Assembly (NCBI GenBank): GCA_018824405.1 | Contig: JAHJGO010000026.1 | Location: forward strand, 124,001 to 188,000 | Reading direction: 5' to 3' | Length of the DNA stretch: 64,000 nt | From: Gammaproteobacteria bacterium | Lineage (GTDB): Bacteria; Pseudomonadota; Gammaproteobacteria; Burkholderiales; Sulfuricellaceae | Shown: piece after piece, positions 49,497 to 58,304 of the stretch | Layout of the letters: each line of letters opens with the position of its first letter | Numbering within the stretch: the first letter of the stretch is position 1 | Position numbers and translations under genes: made by a program | Notes under the pieces: generated by a model | What the model was told of the DNA's origin: nothing | Databases searched by the model: none | The model's input: the letters and a program-made list of their open reading frames with translations, nothing else

Positions 49497-52250
49497 CTAT
49501 CCCAAAATTTCCGCAAGACACTGATCAATCGGGCAAGGTTTGCGAATGCCGTAGCCCTGCGCGTAATCCACACCAAGCTCTCTCAGCTTTTCCAGAATGT
49601 CGTCGTTTTCAACGTACTCGGCAATAGTCTTGATTTTCATAACGTGGCCGACCGTATTGATCGCTTGTACCATGGCGTAGTCCACCGGGTCATCGACCAT
49701 GTCCTTTACGAAAGCGCCATCAATTTTCAGGTAATCCACCGGCAACAATTTCAGGTACCGGAAAGAAGACAAGCCACTGCCGAAATCATCCAGCGCGAAG
49801 CGGCATCCCCGGGCTCTGAGTCCCTTGATGAGGGCTGCAGCATGATCGAGATTAGCCACGGCAGCGGTTTCGGTGATCTCAAAGCAAATCTGGCGTGGTG
49901 GTACCCGATGCAGGGCAAGTTGATCACTTATGAATCGCTCAAGGTTTTCCTCACCCAGTGAAGCGCCTGACAAATTGATGCAAAAAACCTTACCAGGTTG
50001 TTCCGGATGCTCGTGCAGATGCTGTCCGATGATAGCCAGACTATTCTGGATTACCCAGCGGTCTACAGCCGGCATCAGATTGTAACGTTCCGCGGCGGGA
50101 ATGAAATCCAGTGGCGGCACCAGTTTGCCTTCCTCGTCCAGCAGTCTCAGCAGAATTTCGCAGTGATGCTCTTGTGTATCGTCCAGTGGTGCAATTGCCT
50201 GGCAATACAGAGCAAAGCGGTTCTCCTCCAGAGCCTGGCCGATGCGTGACACCCATTGCATTTCGCCGTGGCGCCGTGCCAATTCAAGGTTTCCGGGCCG
50301 GAATATCTGTACCCGGTTGCGTCCTTTTTCCTTGGCGGCATAGCAGGCGGCATCCGCCTCACTCATGACTTCCTCGATGCTCACACTATCGCTGTTGATG
50401 ATGACAAGTCCAATGCTGACACCCAGATCGAAGGGGTGCCCCTCCCAACTGAAGCGGAAATCCTTGACCACTTGGCGCAGGTTTTCCGCAATTATTAGTG
50501 CCCGGTCGATCGGACAGGCTTCCAGCAGCACGCCGAATTCATCCCCACCCAGGCGTGCAAGGGTATCAGACTCGCGCATGCTCTCCTGCAACAGATAGGT
50601 GAGCTGGCGCAGGAGTTTGTCGCCTACTGCGTGTCCACAGGTATCATTAATGACTTTGAACTGATCCAGGTCGATATAACAGAAGGCATGCTGCTGACCG
50701 AGATTCTTGGCGCGCACCAGCAGCTCTGCCAGGCGTCGCTCGAACTCGCGCCGGTTAACCAGGCCGGTCAGGGCATCGTGAGTGGCATGATAAGACAGCA
50801 GATGCGACGTATGGCGCATCTGCGTGACATCATAGAACACCATGACAGCGCCGACGATAATGCCTTCCCGGTCACGAATTGGTGCTGCCGAGTCCTCAAT
50901 GATGTATTCCTTGCCGTCTCGCGCCAGTAGAACCACATTGCTTGCCAGTCCAACCACCTGACGTTCTCGCAGGCACCGCTCCACCGGGTTGGGTTCAGGC
51001 CGGCGTGTTACGCCATCGATCAGCACGCATACCTCGGCTAATGGCAAACCGTACGCATCTTGGGTCTTCCAGCCGGTCAGTTGCTCTGCTACAGGATTGA
51101 GGTATTCCACCCGTGCGGTACTATCGGTAGTGATTACCGCATCACCGATAGAATGCAGCGTCACCTCGGCGAGCTCCTTCTGCTTGAACAAGGATTTGGC
51201 GGTTTGGCGCACCTTGGTCATGCTCCAGGCAACCAACGCCAGAGTAACTGCCAGCATTATAATAAGGCGCAGCATGTGTGTTTCGGCTTCACGCATTGCC
51301 TGCGCTGAATGTTCGTCAGTAACCTGGCTCACGGCACTCGCAATAGCAAGCAGGGAATTGATCGCTTCAGTCGAGCTGCCCACCCATTGGCTGCCGCTAA
51401 GCGTGTAGGTGCCAGTATTGACATCTTGATAGGCCTGGCGGCGTACTGTGTCGTAACGGCTCAGGAAGACTTGTTCCATCTCCTTCACGGCATCAACGAT
51501 ACGAGGATCGGTGCTCTTCAACTCGGCCAGCGACTGAATGTCGAAAATGCTGCGATTGACCACGCCTCTGTTCGCTTTCATTTCATCCAGCACGGCTGGC
51601 GGTAAAGGAAGTCTTGCGCTGATGTAATAGCCGAGAGTGCCGCGCTCGCGCCCAGCATGCTCGCTTGCCAGCCACACCCAGCGCTTCAGCGCGAGGTTGA
51701 GCTGGGCCACATGGCGTGGCGTATCCAGTGGCAGAAATGCCGCCTCACGCAGGCGCGAAGAGACACCGATGAAGTGACTGATGGTTTTTAGCCATTCTGG
51801 TGCGGTATAGGTGCAGGTTTCGCCTTTCAGGCATGAGTCAGCACGAGCGCGTGCCTGAATTAAGATTTCGTGTTCCCTGGTTGCCTGCTGGATGGCGCTG
51901 GAAAACTCGGAATTCGGTGTGCCGCGTACGGCCAAATCGCGGGCCAATCCAAGTGCCTTGTCCCAACTGGTATCTCCCTTTACACGCAACTCAACAATAT
52001 TTTTTAAGCTTGCCTCGGAAACCGGAACATGCCCCCCCATGGAACTGGCTGTCAGGCCACGTTCAATTGCCTGGAAGCCAGCAGCTTTGATCAGGTGATC
52101 CGCCATTGCATTGGCCTGACCCATGTCTTGCACAGCACGGTACTTTGTATAGGAATTCCAGGCCAACTCCCCGGTAAGCACCAGAACGAAAGTAGCCAGA
52201 ACAATGATGGCAATATTGATGATCTGGTAATGTGAAAGCGTACGTGGCAT
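49497..52250 (-). CDS. Membrane GGDEF-EAL protein with PAS and a helical periplasmic sensor
   Basis: A 917-residue c-di-GMP protein. Transmembrane segments at about 10-30 and 330-350 flank a helical periplasmic domain with two ArgGly-type patches (AIERGLTAS; GRERGTLGYY) reminiscent of nitrate/nitrite-sensing NIT domains. A PAS domain follows (~365-480), then GGDEF with the intact active site LGGDEFG, then an EAL domain. The EAL motif reads EIL (CEILLRLLD), while FEITETAAV, LDDFGSGLSSF and DYLKIDG are kept. It may make c-di-GMP, break it, or both; phosphodiesterase activity is less certain. Convergent with the 49085 gene. Confidence 0.9.
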   Translation of the reverse strand: MPRTLSHYQIINIAIIVLATFVLVLTGELAWNSYTKYRAVQDMGQANAMADHLIKAAGFQAIERGLTASSMGGHVPVSEASLKNIVELRVKGDTSWDKALGLARDLAVRGTPNSEFSSAIQQATREHEILIQARARADSCLKGETCTYTAPEWLKTISHFIGVSSRLREAAFLPLDTPRHVAQLNLALKRWVWLASEHAGRERGTLGYYISARLPLPPAVLDEMKANRGVVNRSIFDIQSLAELKSTDPRIVDAVKEMEQVFLSRYDTVRRQAYQDVNTGTYTLSGSQWVGSSTEAINSLLAIASAVSQVTDEHSAQAMREAETHMLRLIIMLAVTLALVAWSMTKVRQTAKSLFKQKELAEVTLHSIGDAVITTDSTARVEYLNPVAEQLTGWKTQDAYGLPLAEVCVLIDGVTRRPEPNPVERCLRERQVVGLASNVVLLARDGKEYIIEDSAAPIRDREGIIVGAVMVFYDVTQMRHTSHLLSYHATHDALTGLVNRREFERRLAELLVRAKNLGQQHAFCYIDLDQFKVINDTCGHAVGDKLLRQLTYLLQESMRESDTLARLGGDEFGVLLEACPIDRALIIAENLRQVVKDFRFSWEGHPFDLGVSIGLVIINSDSVSIEEVMSEADAACYAAKEKGRNRVQIFRPGNLELARRHGEMQWVSRIGQALEENRFALYCQAIAPLDDTQEHHCEILLRLLDEEGKLVPPLDFIPAAERYNLMPAVDRWVIQNSLAIIGQHLHEHPEQPGKVFCINLSGASLGEENLERFISDQLALHRVPPRQICFEITETAAVANLDHAAALIKGLRARGCRFALDDFGSGLSSFRYLKLLPVDYLKIDGAFVKDMVDDPVDYAMVQAINTVGHVMKIKTIAEYVENDDILEKLRELGVDYAQGYGIRKPCPIDQCLAEILG

Positions 52251-52276
52251 GTGATTAAGCGATCATGTTATGGCTG

Positions 52277-52317
52277 AAAAAAACCAGAGCCCAACCCCAA
52301 GGGGCTCTGGTTTTTTT
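52277..52317 (-). terminator. Terminator at the end of phoH
   Basis: A 16-bp perfect stem (seven A plus CCAGAGCCC paired with GGGCTCTGG plus seven T) around a 9-base loop. It begins inside the phoH stop codon, so the gene ends in its own terminator. Confidence 0.93.
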
Positions 52318-53719
52318 AGAGGGCTTCCGAAGCGTAATCGGCCAGTCTGGAGCGCTCACCTCGCAACAGCGTGACGTGACCGTTATGTTCCCATCCCTTG
52401 AAGCGATCCACGACATAGGTCAAGCCGGAACTTCCTTCAGTCAGGTAGGGGGTGTCAATCTGCGCGATATTGCCCAGACAAACCACCTTGGTGCCAGGGC
52501 CTGCGCGGGTAATCAGGGTCTTCATCTGCTTGGGGGTGAGATTCTGGGCCTCATCGATAATTAGAAACTTGTTCAGGAACGTGCGTCCACGCATGAAATT
52601 CAGTGCTTTGATCTTGATTCTGGAGCGGATCAGGTCCTGGGTTGCGGCACGTCCCCATTCGCCTGCTTCTTCGTCTGTTTTGTTAAGCACGTCCAGGTTA
52701 TCTTCCAGCGCGCCCATCCAGGGACTCATTTTTTCCAGCTCGGTACCTGGCAGAAATCCGATATCTTCACCCACGGGCACGGTGACCCGGGTGACAATGA
52801 TTTCCGAGAAGCGTTTCTGATCAAGCGTTTGATGCAGGGCGGCGGCCAAAGTCAATAAGGTTTTTCCGGTGCCGGCCTGGCCCAGCAGGGTGACAAAATC
52901 GATGTCCGGATTCATTAGCAGGTTAAGAGCGAAATTCTGCTCCCGGTTACGGGCATTGATGCCCCAGATTGCGTTCTTGGTGTGGCTGAAATCCTTAAGG
53001 GTCTCCAGCACCATGGAGTTGCCTTGCTGTTCCTTTACGATGGCGTAAAAGGGATTGGGGTCTTCCTGAAAAACCAGTTCATTGACAAAAAGGCTGGCGC
53101 ATAGCGGCCCGGTCAGTTTGTACAGGGTATGACCGCTTTCCTGCCAGGATTTCATATCCTTGCTATGACGATCCCAGAAATTCTCTGGCAGTTCGCGAGT
53201 TCCGGTATAGAGAAGGTCAGTGTCCTCAAGCACCTTGTCGTTAAAGTAGTCTTCTGCGGCAAGGCCCAAAGCGCGGGCCTTGATACGCATATTGATATCC
53301 TTGCTGACGAGGCTGACCTTGCGCTTGATGTGCAGGCGCTGCAGGTGCATCACTACGGCGAGAATCTGATTGTCGGCCTTGCCTATCGGGAAATTTACCG
53401 GCAACTCACCGGTGATGGCTTCGGTTTGCAGAAATAGCTTGCCAGTCGCGCTGCTGCTGCCATGGCCTTTTAGCGGGATGCCTTGCTCAATGGCGTCTTT
53501 GCAGCTACAAACGATTTCATCCAGAAAACGACTTGCCTGACGGGCATTGCGCGCAACTTCTGAGACCCCTTTCTTGTTATTGTCGAGTTCTTCAAGGGTC
53601 ATCATCGGCAGGTAAATGTCGTGCTCCTCGAAGCGGAACAGACTTGTGGGGTCGTGCATCAATACGTTGGTGTCCAGTACAAAAATCTTGATTGAATTTG
53701 CCGACTTTCTGGAACCCAT
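52316..53719 (-). CDS. PhoH-family ATPase with N-terminal PIN domain
   Basis: The 467-residue protein has an N-terminal PIN ribonuclease domain (IFVLDTNVLMHDP with the first Asp; second acidic site VSKDINMRIKA) and a C-terminal PhoH helicase-like ATPase with Walker A GQAGTGKT (~residue 258) and Walker B FLIIDEAQN. This PhoH2 architecture is linked to RNA unwinding and cleavage. The ATG at 53719 has a well-placed GGGAG; a GTG at 53725 is the alternative. Lies 54 bases downstream of folD. Confidence 0.92.
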   Translation of the reverse strand: MGSRKSANSIKIFVLDTNVLMHDPTSLFRFEEHDIYLPMMTLEELDNNKKGVSEVARNARQASRFLDEIVCSCKDAIEQGIPLKGHGSSSATGKLFLQTEAITGELPVNFPIGKADNQILAVVMHLQRLHIKRKVSLVSKDINMRIKARALGLAAEDYFNDKVLEDTDLLYTGTRELPENFWDRHSKDMKSWQESGHTLYKLTGPLCASLFVNELVFQEDPNPFYAIVKEQQGNSMVLETLKDFSHTKNAIWGINARNREQNFALNLLMNPDIDFVTLLGQAGTGKTLLTLAAALHQTLDQKRFSEIIVTRVTVPVGEDIGFLPGTELEKMSPWMGALEDNLDVLNKTDEEAGEWGRAATQDLIRSRIKIKALNFMRGRTFLNKFLIIDEAQNLTPKQMKTLITRAGPGTKVVCLGNIAQIDTPYLTEGSSGLTYVVDRFKGWEHNGHVTLLRGERSRLADYASEAL

Positions 53720-53773
53720 ATGCACTCCCTAAAAATTAAGGTATCAGGTTAAATAAACAACGTTTCATTCAGA

Positions 53774-54628
53774 TTACACGTGAAATTTGTCTGCAGAATC
53801 AATTGCATTTTCGAGCAGAGTGGCGACGGTCATCGGGCCAACTCCACCGGGTACCGGAGTAATCCAGCCGGCTCGTTGGGAGGCGGTGGCAAATTCAACA
53901 TCGCCACAAATTTTGCCATCTGGCAGGCGATTGATGCCCACATCAATCACAATGGCGCCATTTCTTACCCATTCTCCCTTGACCAGACCGGGTTTGCCCA
54001 CGGCGACAACCAAAATCTCGGCTTCATTGACATAGGAAGCCAAATTGCGGGTAAAGCGGTGCGTGGTCGTCACGGTACAGCCAGCCAGAAGCAATTCCAG
54101 TCCCATAGGGCGGCCTACGGTATTAGAGGCGCCCACCACGACCGCGTTCTTGCCCTTTAACTCCTCACCGGTACTTCGTAGCAGAGTCATCGCGCCACGC
54201 GGGGTGCATGGCCTTAATACAGGTATCCGCAGTGCAAGGCGCCCAATATTGTACGGATGAAAACCGTCCACATCCTTGTCTGGGTGGATGCGTTCGACAA
54301 TTTCTTCACTATCGATGTGCGCAGGTACCGGCATTTGTACAAGAATGCCGTCAATAGCCGGGTCGGCATTGAGTTTGTCAATCAAACCGAGCAGTTCTTC
54401 CTGGGATGTGGAGGCCGGCAAATCATAGGAAACAGAATGGAAACCGGTGGTGTCACAAGCACGTCGCTTGTTACGGACGTAAATGGAGGATGCGGGGTCG
54501 TCACCAACCAGAATAACAGCCAAACCCGGACGCCGTTTTCCGGCGCTCACTCTAGCTTCTACGCGTTGCTTGATTTGTTGCAGGAGCTGGTCCGCTATTG
54601 CTTTGCCATCAATAATCTGTGCTGACAT
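53774..54628 (-). CDS. folD: Methylenetetrahydrofolate dehydrogenase / cyclohydrolase
   Basis: FolD interconverts 5,10-methylene-THF, methenyl-THF and 10-formyl-THF with NADP+. The 284-residue protein shows [18 protein letters not shown] (catalytic Tyr and Lys), [20 protein letters not shown], the PCTPRG turn and [13 protein letters not shown] for NADP binding, and [14 protein letters not shown] near the end. Full length and ordinary. Confidence 0.97.
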   Translation of the reverse strand: MSAQIIDGKAIADQLLQQIKQRVEARVSAGKRRPGLAVILVGDDPASSIYVRNKRRACDTTGFHSVSYDLPASTSQEELLGLIDKLNADPAIDGILVQMPVPAHIDSEEIVERIHPDKDVDGFHPYNIGRLALRIPVLRPCTPRGAMTLLRSTGEELKGKNAVVVGASNTVGRPMGLELLLAGCTVTTTHRFTRNLASYVNEAEILVVAVGKPGLVKGEWVRNGAIVIDVGINRLPDGKICGDVEFATASQRAGWITPVPGGVGPMTVATLLENAIDSADKFHV

Positions 54629-54714
54629 GGTATGGACTTTTAATTCATGTAAAGGTTGGATTAAGCGACACTTTAAAGTGGTTTTGCTCCAGATGCAAAG
54701 CTCTGGATACGAAG

Positions 54715-54743
54715 TTGACGTATCGTTCTATGCCATGTATAGT
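54715..54743 (+). promoter_or_regulatory. Promoter of the tRNA-Pro-Arg-His operon
   Basis: TTGACG (54715-54720) and TATAGT (54738-54743) have a 17-bp spacer, followed by a GC-rich discriminator (GCGCGTC) and the first tRNA at 54753. The discriminator is typical of stringently controlled stable-RNA genes. Confidence 0.88.
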
Positions 54744-54752
54744 GCGCGTCTT

Positions 54753-54829
54753 CGGGGTGTAGCGTAGCCTGGTAGCGCGCCTGGTTTGGGACCAGGATGT
54801 CGGGAGTTCGAATCTCTCCACCCCGACCA
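54753..54829 (+). tRNA. tRNA-Pro (TGG)
   Basis: A 77-base cloverleaf with CCA: acceptor CGGGGTG / CACCCCG, anticodon arm CCTGG-TTTGGGA-CCAGG giving TGG, T-arm GTTCGAATC. First of three tRNAs in one transcript. Confidence 0.97.
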
Positions 54830-54845
54830 GGATTTGTCCGACAAT

Positions 54846-54922
54846 CTGCCCGTAGCTCAACCGGATAGAGCACCAGCCTTCTAAGCTGGGGGTTACAGGT
54901 TCGATTCCTGTCGGGCAGGCCA
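54846..54922 (+). tRNA. tRNA-Arg (TCT)
   Basis: A 77-base cloverleaf with CCA: acceptor CTGCCCG / CGGGCAG, anticodon arm CCAGC-CTTCTAA-GCTGG giving TCT, T-arm GTTCGATTC. Lies 16 bases after tRNA-Pro. Confidence 0.97.
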
Positions 54923-54942
54923 GTTTGGTCTGTTTCATCAGT

Positions 54943-55019
54943 GGTGGCTGTAGCTCAGTTGGTAGAGTCCCGGATTGTGATTCCGGTTGTCGTGGGTTCG
55001 AGCCCCATCAGCCACCCCA
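54943..55019 (+). tRNA. tRNA-His (GTG)
   Basis: A cloverleaf with CCA: acceptor GTGGCTG / CAGCCAC plus the His-specific G-1 (54943) facing discriminator C. Anticodon arm CCGGA-TTGTGAT-TCCGG gives GTG. Lies 20 bases after tRNA-Arg. Confidence 0.97.
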
Positions 55020-55037
55020 TAAATTCATGAATAAAAT

Positions 55038-55060
55038 AAGCCACTACATGTGGCTTTTTT
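55038..55060 (+). terminator. Terminator of the tRNA operon
   Basis: A 7-bp stem AAGCCAC / GTGGCTT with a 5-base loop and a run of T, 18 bases after tRNA-His. Confidence 0.85.
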
Positions 55061-55094
55061 GTTGTCTTTTTTCCTGGCTCAAAACATAATTTTT

Positions 55095-57368
55095 TCACCC
55101 GGCTACTGTCTCGGCGATATTTAAATCGTCCTTATGATCCTGTTTAAGAATCATTTTGTTTATCCACAATTCCATATCCTGCGGAGAGAGTGGACGTGAG
55201 ATCAGATATCCTTGTATCTGATCGCATCCTTGTTGTTGCAGGAAATTTCTTTGGGTTTCTGTTTCCACGCCTTCTGCAATGACATTCATTTGCAGGGAAT
55301 GAGCGAGCGCAATGATGGCTTTTGTGATTGCAACATCATTGGGGTTGGTGGCGAGGTCCACTACGAAGGAGCGATCGATCTTGAGTGCGTTAATCGGGAA
55401 GCGCTTTAGGTAGGCCAGCGAGGAATAACCTGTTCCGAAGTCATCGAGTGCAATCTTGATGCCCAGCCTGGATAAAGCGGCAAGCGTATTACATGTTGCC
55501 TCGCTATGATCCATGAGCAGACTTTCTGTCATTTCCAGTTCCAGCAGATTGGGTGCAATACCAGTGAGATGCAATGCATTTTCAATTCGTTCCGCAATGT
55601 CCTTTTCCCTGAACTGGCGCGCAGACAGGTTGACCGCAAGCATGAATGCAGGTAGCCCTTGTTTTTGCCATGTCTGCATTTGCGTGCAGGCGGTTCGCAG
55701 TACCCAGTCTCCGACTTCTCCAATCAACCCCATCTCTTCCAGTACAGGGATAAATTTTTCCGGGTCGATTTGAGGGAATTTTTTATTCTGCCAGCGCAAT
55801 AAGGCTTCTACTCCGACTATCAGGCCAGTGGCAAGATTCACTTTGGGCTGGTAGTGGAGATAGAATTCTTTCTTATCAAGCGCTGCGCGCAGAGCTGTTT
55901 CCATTGACAGGCGCTCATGAGCGCAATTGTTCATTTCCTTGCTGTAAAAGTGATAGTCATTGCGACCGGATTGCTTGGAGAGATACATGGCCACATCGGC
56001 ATGTTTGATCAGTGTGTCGATGTCACTGTCGTCGAGTGGGAACAGGGTGATGCCGATGCTGGTGGTCACATATACAACATGGCCGCTGAGCTCAAACGGG
56101 ATGGTCATTGCCTGGATGATTTTCTGAGCAGCCACGGCTGCATCATTGACGTGATTGAGTTCTTCCAGGATCACGGTAAATTCGTCACCGCCAAGGCGGG
56201 AAATGATGGCGTTCCCGCTATCGCCGGGTAGCGCTTCGTCGACGATATGGCGGCTTACTGTATCTGCTGCACGCAGGGTCTCAGATAAACGTTTGGCTAC
56301 AGCTTGCAGCAACAGGTCACCAACGGCATGGCCCAGGCTGTCGTTAATCATCTTGAAGCGATCAAGATCGAGAAACATCAATGCTGCCAGTTTCTCGTGT
56401 CGGCGTGCGCGAACGACTGCATGGGCCAATCGATCTCGAAACAGCGCGCGATTGGGGAGGTGGGTAAGGCTGTCGTAATGGGCATTGAATACCATGGATT
56501 GTTGCGCCTGCTTTCGCTCCGTGATGTCGCGCAGGATGCATATCAGTTTGCCATTGGCGGATTCATTGGTACTGCTCAGCGCGTATTCGACCGGGAACAA
56601 TGTTCGATTGCGGCGGCGAGCCACGCCCTCCACGGTTTCCCCTGTCTTGGCTTTTTCATGGGCGAGTATGGTGTGCCCTGGTTCGAAGCCGGGCATGAGG
56701 GTCTGAATATGCTTGCCTATGACGTGTTTGGCGCGATAGCCAAAGCTTTTCTCTGCCGCAGCATTGAAGGATTCAACAATTCCCCCCTGGCTCATGCTGA
56801 TGATGGGGTCGAGTGCATGATCCACCACAATACGCAGCCGTTCCTTCTCCCGGTGCAGCGAAATATGGGCGTGGCTCAGGGCGCGCAACGGCAAGATGCG
56901 CAGGATAATAAAAAGTGTCAGACCTAGAACAAGACCCAGAAATGCAACCACTATGGTTCTATGCAGGAGTGGCAGGGTGGAGCGCTGAACTGCTACGACG
57001 CCTACCGGGTTTCCGGAGTCATACACAAATTCTGTATATGCAACGGATGGTTCGTCGATATGTCCTGGGCTCCTGGCAAGTACATTTCCCTCCAGGTCGA
57101 GTACGCTGCGGATTTCAGGCAGTTCAGATGAGGATAAGCTTGTATTAACCAGACTGGACAGGCGATGCGCCTCAAAACGCCACACCAGCGGATTACGGTT
57201 GACCATTTCGGTTACCCGAAGCGAGTGGATCTTGGCAGTGGCGGTAATTTCACTTAACTGGGAGCGGTGATTAATCCACCAGTAGGAGGTTGGAAGCAAG
57301 ATTGTGACGATGGCCGCAAACATTGCGGCAACCATGGAAATGGTCGCTGAAATGGAGTTGGGCTTCAT
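55095..57368 (-). CDS. Membrane PAS-GGDEF-EAL protein
   Basis: A 757-residue c-di-GMP protein with transmembrane segments at about 10-30 and 140-160 around a small periplasmic domain, then PAS (~175-290), GGDEF (RLGGDEFTV) and EAL (GVEALLRWQ, MTESLLMDH, LDDFGTGYSSL). Both catalytic motifs are intact. About 17 extra residues (IVDEALPGDSGNAI region) are inserted just before the GGDEF strand. Its ATG directly abuts the stop of the periplasmic binding protein gene upstream, so the two are coupled and may form a sensor-output pair. Confidence 0.93.
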   Translation of the reverse strand: MKPNSISATISMVAAMFAAIVTILLPTSYWWINHRSQLSEITATAKIHSLRVTEMVNRNPLVWRFEAHRLSSLVNTSLSSSELPEIRSVLDLEGNVLARSPGHIDEPSVAYTEFVYDSGNPVGVVAVQRSTLPLLHRTIVVAFLGLVLGLTLFIILRILPLRALSHAHISLHREKERLRIVVDHALDPIISMSQGGIVESFNAAAEKSFGYRAKHVIGKHIQTLMPGFEPGHTILAHEKAKTGETVEGVARRRNRTLFPVEYALSSTNESANGKLICILRDITERKQAQQSMVFNAHYDSLTHLPNRALFRDRLAHAVVRARRHEKLAALMFLDLDRFKMINDSLGHAVGDLLLQAVAKRLSETLRAADTVSRHIVDEALPGDSGNAIISRLGGDEFTVILEELNHVNDAAVAAQKIIQAMTIPFELSGHVVYVTTSIGITLFPLDDSDIDTLIKHADVAMYLSKQSGRNDYHFYSKEMNNCAHERLSMETALRAALDKKEFYLHYQPKVNLATGLIVGVEALLRWQNKKFPQIDPEKFIPVLEEMGLIGEVGDWVLRTACTQMQTWQKQGLPAFMLAVNLSARQFREKDIAERIENALHLTGIAPNLLELEMTESLLMDHSEATCNTLAALSRLGIKIALDDFGTGYSSLAYLKRFPINALKIDRSFVVDLATNPNDVAITKAIIALAHSLQMNVIAEGVETETQRNFLQQQGCDQIQGYLISRPLSPQDMELWINKMILKQDHKDDLNIAETVAG

Positions 57369-58190
57369 TTATTCCCGCACCGGTAATTGACCATTGGCTT
57401 CAAGGATGAGTTTTCCAGCAGGAGAGAAAATGAATTCGACAAAGGAGCGAATGTCGAGTGATGCATTTCGCCGCAGGATCAGAAACATCTTCTTGTGATA
57501 GGGATAACTTCCGTTTGCCAGATTTTCCAGGCTGGGTTTTACGTCGTCGAGGGCGATGAGTTTGACTTTGCGTTTCTCTGAAAGCACCAATGCCAGAGTT
57601 GTCGAGCCAATCGCGCCCGGCAGCTTTTCAAGAGCACTTGCTGCCTCCTGATCTGTATCCGGCACCAGTAATCCAACGCGTTGTTGGGCATGGTTCAGGG
57701 CTTGAGCAATCTCGGGGGATACGCTCTGTAATGCGGCATGATCGCTATCGGTCGTGGGGCGCAATATGAGGCGTACGGGTGTGCCGTCGGCCCAGGTTCT
57801 TGGGGAGCCCAGATATAGCTTGGCCAGTTGATTCAGGCTGAGAGAATCAAGAGGCGTGCCAGGTGCTGCGGCTATAACAAATGGTGTTTTGGCATAGGGA
57901 TGGGCAAGCAAAGTCCCTTGTTCAGAGATCGTAAGCGTCCGACTGCTGATGCCAATATCCAGCGCCCCTGCTTGGATTCCCTTGATGGAGCCACTACTGC
58001 CCATGCTGGGGTAGACCTTAGCTGTTATGCCTGGATGATTCAGACTGTATTCAGTGACAAGGATGCGCAGCGTAGCAAGGCCCATGCCCGACCCGCCAAT
58101 GCGGATGAGGGAATCGGCGGCAGCGACTGCAGGCGCAGATAAACAAAATGATGCCAACACGCAGATAAGGCGATTGCAGTTCAAAAACAT
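57369..58190 (-). CDS. Periplasmic phosphate-binding-like (PstS-like) solute-binding protein
   Basis: The protein has a signal peptide (NRLICVLASFCLSAPAVAA) and a type II periplasmic binding fold with the anion-site patterns IGGSGMGLATL, PSMGSSGSIKGIQAG and DIGISSRTL, as in PstS-like proteins. I chose the ATG at 58190 because GGAG lies nine bases before it; ATGs at 58205 and 58196 are possible. No ABC transporter permease or ATPase is adjacent. Instead a GGDEF-EAL gene follows without any gap, suggesting a ligand sensor for that enzyme. The ligand is unknown; phosphate is a guess from the family. Confidence 0.85.
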   Translation of the reverse strand: MFLNCNRLICVLASFCLSAPAVAAADSLIRIGGSGMGLATLRILVTEYSLNHPGITAKVYPSMGSSGSIKGIQAGALDIGISSRTLTISEQGTLLAHPYAKTPFVIAAAPGTPLDSLSLNQLAKLYLGSPRTWADGTPVRLILRPTTDSDHAALQSVSPEIAQALNHAQQRVGLLVPDTDQEAASALEKLPGAIGSTTLALVLSEKRKVKLIALDDVKPSLENLANGSYPYHKKMFLILRRNASLDIRSFVEFIFSPAGKLILEANGQLPVRE

Positions 58191-58304
58191 GAGCATACGC
58201 TCCATAATTTTTTATTTTTGTGCGCACAGTCGTCTTGGAATTGTTCAGGTGCTGTGGCAAACCCGGATAATTCTACGTCATAATTTGTTCTGCTGCACTG
58301 TGGT

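Noticed and set aside
54645-54938. 97-residue minus-strand frame containing ACPTGIEPVT and ERFELPTSW
   Set aside because: This is the well-known false protein produced by translating tRNA genes on the wrong strand; it covers tRNA-Pro and tRNA-Arg.
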